From the IMG/VR virus record IMGVR_UViG_3300005663_000158, positions 1 through 30,472 of that record: 30,472 bases of DNA; one strand, written 5' to 3'. Positions 27,073 to 30,472 of the stretch are shown piece by piece; within the stretch, counting starts at the first letter, position 1; each line of letters opens with the position of its first letter. A program made the translations under genes and the position numbers. The notes beneath the pieces were generated by a model. That model was given only the letters and a program-made list of their open reading frames with translations. It was not told where the DNA came from and did no database searches. Source of the stretch: a virus.

Positions 27073-29650
27073 CGCAGAGCACTTCCTTACTATATTCTAT
27101 AGGCACAGATCGTCCTACAGCTTTCTCTATTGTAGGCAAAATAGGTGGCCTCGTCAACACATAATTTAGCTCCCTGTCAACCCACTCCTCCTCCTCTATA
27201 GCTACCTCCAGATACAGAGCATCATAGGCATAGCTCACTATCTTGGTCAGCATATATCCCTCGTATAGCCTCTGCAAGAAGGCAAACTGTGCCGACTGCA
27301 TCAGCTGGGCGCTGAGGGTCTGTATAGGGAAGTTACATATCTCGTTTATGTATGCAGATACCCCCTGTTTGCCGAGACCCCATGACCTGCTCCACCCGGT
27401 AGGAAGTTCGGTATATCCCTTACGGGCAGCCTTCTCAATCTCACTCTCCTGCCACTGATAGAACACGGAATGCTTCCTGTAAAATGCACGGACTGCTTCT
27501 TTGCAGTATTCATCCGGTAAAGATAATCCCATCTCCTCTCTTGCTACCTCCTGTAATCTTCTCCACCCTCCCCGGTATAAAACTAGGAAATTCTCTTTCT
27601 TGGCAAGTTGCCTCTTATCGTTCCAGTCCTCATCTTCCTCGGAAGACCCCGGGTAGAGTATGTCTTTAGCTGTAGCGGCATGTCGGTCTCTCCCGTTCAT
27701 ATAATCATCCATCATAAACGGGTCCCCGGATAGCAGAGCAGCCATGCGGAGTTCTATCTGGCTCAGGTCCCATACTATCAACTTGTATCCATGTTTCCTA
27801 CACGCCATACATTCCTTAACAAGCGGCGGGAAAGTAGGTACTGATGGTTTCTGTGCGCTGAACCTGCCCTGTACTGTCCCCCCTCCTTTGTCTTCTTGGC
27901 TTCCTCCTCTACTGTGATAGCTAGGAATAGGATACCAAGATGGATATACAATGCCTCTACCCCTACAAGGACTCATCACAATACCCTTACGCGGTTTAGT
28001 CTGCAGAGGCTTTGCGTAACGTGATATGATGTCCCGCGTAGCCTTAAACTTAGTAATGTTTTTGAGTGTAGCAGCCAATGCTCCCTCAATTAAATATTGT
28101 TGTAGTAGTGCTATGTTGCCTTTATCGATACATATCTTTTTGTCAGATTTCGTATACCCCAGTCTCTTATCCCCCAGCAGCCCGCATTCATCTGCAGCTT
28201 TCCATACAAATTCACGCAGAGATTTTTCAGAGCCTTCGCCTGCTACTATTACCCCGGATTTCTTTAGTTCTTTCTGCAGCAAATCACAAACAGTTTGGCT
28301 GTCGTCTTTTAATTTAGAGAGTTTAGCGGTATCCAGACAACACCCGTTCTTCTCAAGCTCGACTGTATCCCATATAATTGCATTACGTAAGGCAGCACAC
28401 TCGGCATTAAGCTTTGGTGTATTTTTACCATACTTGTGTCCTATGTCTTCTCTACAATCTCTATCAAGCAGCAAAGTCATCCCGGCATCTAGACAATTAT
28501 AGTAATGTAGATCCGGATCTGTTGGCCCGCTAGCGGTTCCATGCTTGGCGGTTATTGCACAGTCTTCATATCCGCCATACCCACGCAGCACAGCTATCTC
28601 CTTCAATCCTTTCTCCGGGCTTTGATCATATAGCAGGAACCCAAGTAACAATGTATCATCTAGTTTCATGCGGTTAGGTGCAAGCCAGTATGCACACAAG
28701 GGACAGTTGTGTATAAGATATAGCACATCGAATTTTATATTTTGACCTACTATGGTTTTTCCCTGCTGCGATACTCTCTCTAACCATGCAACCAACTTGG
28801 CTCTATGGTCCCTCCTACCAAACTGGAATAGATAGGTTATCAGGGAACCATCCCCATCCCATAACCCTATTGACACGGTTTCAATCTGCTTACCGAACTC
28901 TATTCCGTCTATGTATTTGGACTTGACAGGGTTGAATACCGTTTGCTCAACTCCCTTCAGAATACCATACGTCTCTATGTCGAGTGATATCCTGTCAGGT
29001 AACTCAAGGGGAGGATACATAGGGGACAATGGCTCTACCTTTACTTTTTGTGGCACTATGTCCCCTGTGAGATACCTCCTAACGAGATTGAAGTGTGCCT
29101 CTATCGCTCCAATCAATGCGGGCTTACGGCTTGGGTGCAGTATTGCCGGATGATTGGTAAAGAAACACGGTATACCTTCATCCCCGAACAGCTTACTATC
29201 AATACCTTGATTGCGAAATGCCAGCGCGAGTGTTTTAATTTTGGAGATACTGTACGTAGCAGGCCCCCCGCAGGCGAATAGGACTACATTCTTATATTGC
29301 CTCTGCAGAATCTCGATGTCCTTCTGTAAGTAGGGTCTGCATTTATTTGTGTAGCCTTGCGTCATAGAGATAGACTGCGGCCTGTAGCACCGGCAGGCAT
29401 TGCTCAGGTATATATCACACAGGTCTCCCAGCTTAGAGGCTGCAATGAGTTTCTCTAGAAGCTGACCTGCATACCCAACCCACGACTTACCTGCTAAGTT
29501 CTCATTATAACCGAGAGACTCCCCAACGAAAACCAGTGCAGTATCTTTACCGGTTACTTGCAGGGGCCGCGTAGGCACACCACGATTCTTTGCGTTAGTG
29601 TGCAGGTTACAGTCTGCACACTCAGGATAGGTCGGAAAGGTCAGGTTCAT
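27062..29650 (-). CDS. Uracil-DNA glycosylase-3'-5' exonuclease-DNA polymerase A fusion
   Basis: The 862-residue protein has three parts. Residues 1-195: a family 4/5-like uracil-DNA glycosylase, with CADC at 11-14, GESLGYNE near 43-50, further Cys at 86, 88 and 104 for an Fe-S cluster, and NHPAILHPS at 166-174. Residues 220-400: 3'-5' exonuclease with D224-I-E226, N304-x2-F307-D308 and Y384-x3-D388. Residues 610-862: polymerase with motif A VWDLSQIELR (D628), motif B RQLAKKENFLVLYRGG (K684/K685) and motif C SYAYDALYLEV (D810). Motif C has Tyr-Asp-Ala in place of the usual His-Asp-Glu; the two key aspartates remain. AAGGAACGC precedes ATG 29650. Confidence 0.9.
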   Translation of the reverse strand: MNLTFPTYPECADCNLHTNAKNRGVPTRPLQVTGKDTALVFVGESLGYNENLAGKSWVGYAGQLLEKLIAASKLGDLCDIYLSNACRCYRPQSISMTQGYTNKCRPYLQKDIEILQRQYKNVVLFACGGPATYSISKIKTLALAFRNQGIDSKLFGDEGIPCFFTNHPAILHPSRKPALIGAIEAHFNLVRRYLTGDIVPQKVKVEPLSPMYPPLELPDRISLDIETYGILKGVEQTVFNPVKSKYIDGIEFGKQIETVSIGLWDGDGSLITYLFQFGRRDHRAKLVAWLERVSQQGKTIVGQNIKFDVLYLIHNCPLCAYWLAPNRMKLDDTLLLGFLLYDQSPEKGLKEIAVLRGYGGYEDCAITAKHGTASGPTDPDLHYYNCLDAGMTLLLDRDCREDIGHKYGKNTPKLNAECAALRNAIIWDTVELEKNGCCLDTAKLSKLKDDSQTVCDLLQKELKKSGVIVAGEGSEKSLREFVWKAADECGLLGDKRLGYTKSDKKICIDKGNIALLQQYLIEGALAATLKNITKFKATRDIISRYAKPLQTKPRKGIVMSPCRGRGIVYPSWYPIPSYHSRGGSQEDKGGGTVQGRFSAQKPSVPTFPPLVKECMACRKHGYKLIVWDLSQIELRMAALLSGDPFMMDDYMNGRDRHAATAKDILYPGSSEEDEDWNDKRQLAKKENFLVLYRGGWRRLQEVAREEMGLSLPDEYCKEAVRAFYRKHSVFYQWQESEIEKAARKGYTELPTGWSRSWGLGKQGVSAYINEICNFPIQTLSAQLMQSAQFAFLQRLYEGYMLTKIVSYAYDALYLEVAIEEEEWVDRELNYVLTRPPILPTIEKAVGRSVPIEYSKEVLCDAT

Positions 29651-29657
29651 GCGTTCC

Positions 29658-30472
29658 TTATTGTTTCTTTTTCAATCTCTTCACGACAGAATCCCATTTC
29701 ATTGCCACTGCCAAAATATTGTCTCGGTGATTGTCTTGTTCTACGAACAGGGCGATACGCTTATCTTCGTCCGTATAACCAGCAACCGCATCTTCGATTA
29801 AGTTGGTAATAGTACGTGGGTCAAGCGCATCAAGCTCCCATGATTCATTGCCGTACTCATCCACGTAGCCTTGACACCTACTATCTGTTAATTTTGCGGG
29901 GTTTGGGGGCGGGTTATATTCTTCGATCTGTTCCATTATTAAAGCAATCCGTTCCACAGAACAACTGCTTTCAAACAGGCGGAGACGGGCTTGGATATCT
30001 CTAGTCATATCAATACCACTTGGGTCGTGGTCTCCAAGGTGTATCAGATAGGTTTCTTTGCCATTTTCTTCCTGCTCAATAAACCTCTGGGCAGCTTGCC
30101 ACATAGCACTTTGGCTAACGTACCCCCTGCATGAAAAGTAAGGCACATCAATGTCTTCGCAAACCTTTTCCAGCACACCGATAAGAGCATCTTTCTCTAC
30201 CCATACCTCTATATAGCAATCTTGGTCAGAACGAGTATTGAGTTGGAATTGTTTTCCTATGGCAGTGATTATTTCTTGCGGAGAATCCCAATGGGTATTA
30301 CCTCTACTTGGCCTTGTTCGGTCAACTATATCTTCCCAATCAATCATACCTGCCAGCCGAGCATCATTTATAACTGAGCCAAGCCGCTTATATTCTCTGT
30401 CGCTATTCGGGATTATATCTCTGGCAACAAACTGGTAATAGAGTTGCCTCAGTGTCAAGTCGTACCCCTCAG
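29658..30472 (-). CDS. Toprim/topoisomerase VI A-like protein (5' end cut by window edge)
   Basis: The frame is open to the window edge; an internal TTG at 30458 is not the real start, because in-frame codons EGYD precede it. It reads LTLRQLYYQFVARDIIPNSD, then KRLGSVINDARLAGMIDWED, then IEVWVEKDALIGVLEKVCED, and LIHLGDHDPSGIDMTRDIQ. The last segment is a Toprim-type D-x-D core, and VEKDAL supplies the usual Glu. The R-Q-L-Y-Y-Q motif resembles the 5Y-CAP/winged-helix region of Topo VI A/Spo11-like proteins, with tyrosines in position for catalysis. It may cut or modify DNA; the substrate is unknown. The stop lies seven bases before the polymerase start. Confidence 0.75.
   Translation of the reverse strand, partial: EGYDLTLRQLYYQFVARDIIPNSDREYKRLGSVINDARLAGMIDWEDIVDRTRPSRGNTHWDSPQEIITAIGKQFQLNTRSDQDCYIEVWVEKDALIGVLEKVCEDIDVPYFSCRGYVSQSAMWQAAQRFIEQEENGKETYLIHLGDHDPSGIDMTRDIQARLRLFESSCSVERIALIMEQIEEYNPPPNPAKLTDSRCQGYVDEYGNESWELDALDPRTITNLIEDAVAGYTDEDKRIALFVEQDNHRDNILAVAMKWDSVVKRLKKKQ

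Larger units (their letters stand above)
1828..29308. repeat. Dispersed 10-mer GCCTCTGCAG / CTGCAGAGGC, 13 copies
   Basis: Exact copies. Plus orientation GCCTCTGCAG: 1828, 2852, 7506, 9963, 13496, 21882, 29299. Complement CTGCAGAGGC: 2904, 10804, 13528, 17491, 24817, 28001. Equal base use predicts about 0.06 copy in a window this size. Nine lie in genes, in different reading frames, and four in non-coding DNA. CTGCAG alone occurs about 34 times against about 7 expected. Confidence 0.9.

Noticed and set aside
1-30472. tRNA genes, integrase, transposase or insertion sequence ends
   Set aside because: No cloverleaf-like sequence, recombinase motif or terminal inverted repeats were seen by eye; a tRNA scan could still find a divergent one.

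Overview
The window is best read as about 30 kb of a tailed double-stranded DNA phage (or a prophage-like segment). Every gene I accept is on the minus strand, so transcription runs from base 30472 towards base 1. Genes are tightly packed, with many ATGA, TAATG or longer start/stop overlaps. A terminase large subunit, a portal-like protein and a family A DNA polymerase make the phage assignment firm. A secreted protein at 23262-23804 ends in a dockerin-like GDIDGRGHVNFADLAILVE...NWLQ tail. Tails of that kind are abundant in Planctomycetota, particularly Phycisphaerae, so I infer a planctomycete host with moderate confidence.

Layout in transcription order. (1) 30472-26506: Toprim/topoisomerase VI A-like protein (cut by the window edge), a uracil-DNA-glycosylase/3'-5' exonuclease/DNA polymerase fusion, and an ERCC4-type nuclease. 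(2) 26503-22818: small hypothetical proteins, a LamG-like protein, a control region with a strong sigma70-type promoter and 23-bp direct repeats, an XRE-type regulator and the dockerin-like secreted protein. (3) 22813-20315: PD-(D/E)XK/Cas4-like nuclease, RecA/Sak4-like ATPase and an ssDNA-binding candidate, closed by an intrinsic terminator at 20244-20288. (4) 20215-13573: membrane proteins, a lipoprotein, zinc-ribbon and coiled-coil proteins, a P-loop ATPase, an HD phosphohydrolase directly overlapping a dATP/dGTP diphosphohydrolase-like gene, a HExxH protein and a calcineurin-like phosphoesterase. The HD and diphosphohydrolase pair, together with a PolA-type polymerase, resembles the DatZ/MazZ/DpoZ part of the 2-aminoadenine (Z) genome pathway; PurZ is not in the window.

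(5) 13269-8023 is the most unusual part. A promoter at 13100-13127 leads into a four-gene ubiquitin-like conjugation operon: a beta-grasp modifier ending in Gly-Gly plus three residues, an E2-like protein fused to a large cysteine-rich zinc array, a JAMM peptidase with intact metal ligands, and an E1-like adenylating enzyme. It is followed by small zinc-finger and hypothetical proteins. Together the four core genes encode everything needed to mature, activate, transfer and remove a modifier. (6) 8749-7131 is a largely non-coding control or origin region with two repeat families (GTTATCGGACGTA and TAACTTAC) and several palindromes. (7) 7127-1: zinc-finger and coiled-coil proteins, two long overlapping reading frames, a terminase large subunit interrupted by a 360-residue LAGLIDADG intein, a membrane protein and the portal-like protein (cut by the window edge).

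Three DNA-level signals run across these regions: the 10-mer GCCTCTGCAG/CTGCAGAGGC (13 exact copies, both orientations, coding and non-coding), a shared promoter type (TTGCAA-N16-TATGCTTTGGG), and a set of tiny, tightly coupled one-helix membrane peptides missed by normal gene-length cutoffs. No tRNA, rRNA, CRISPR array, integrase or transposase was seen.
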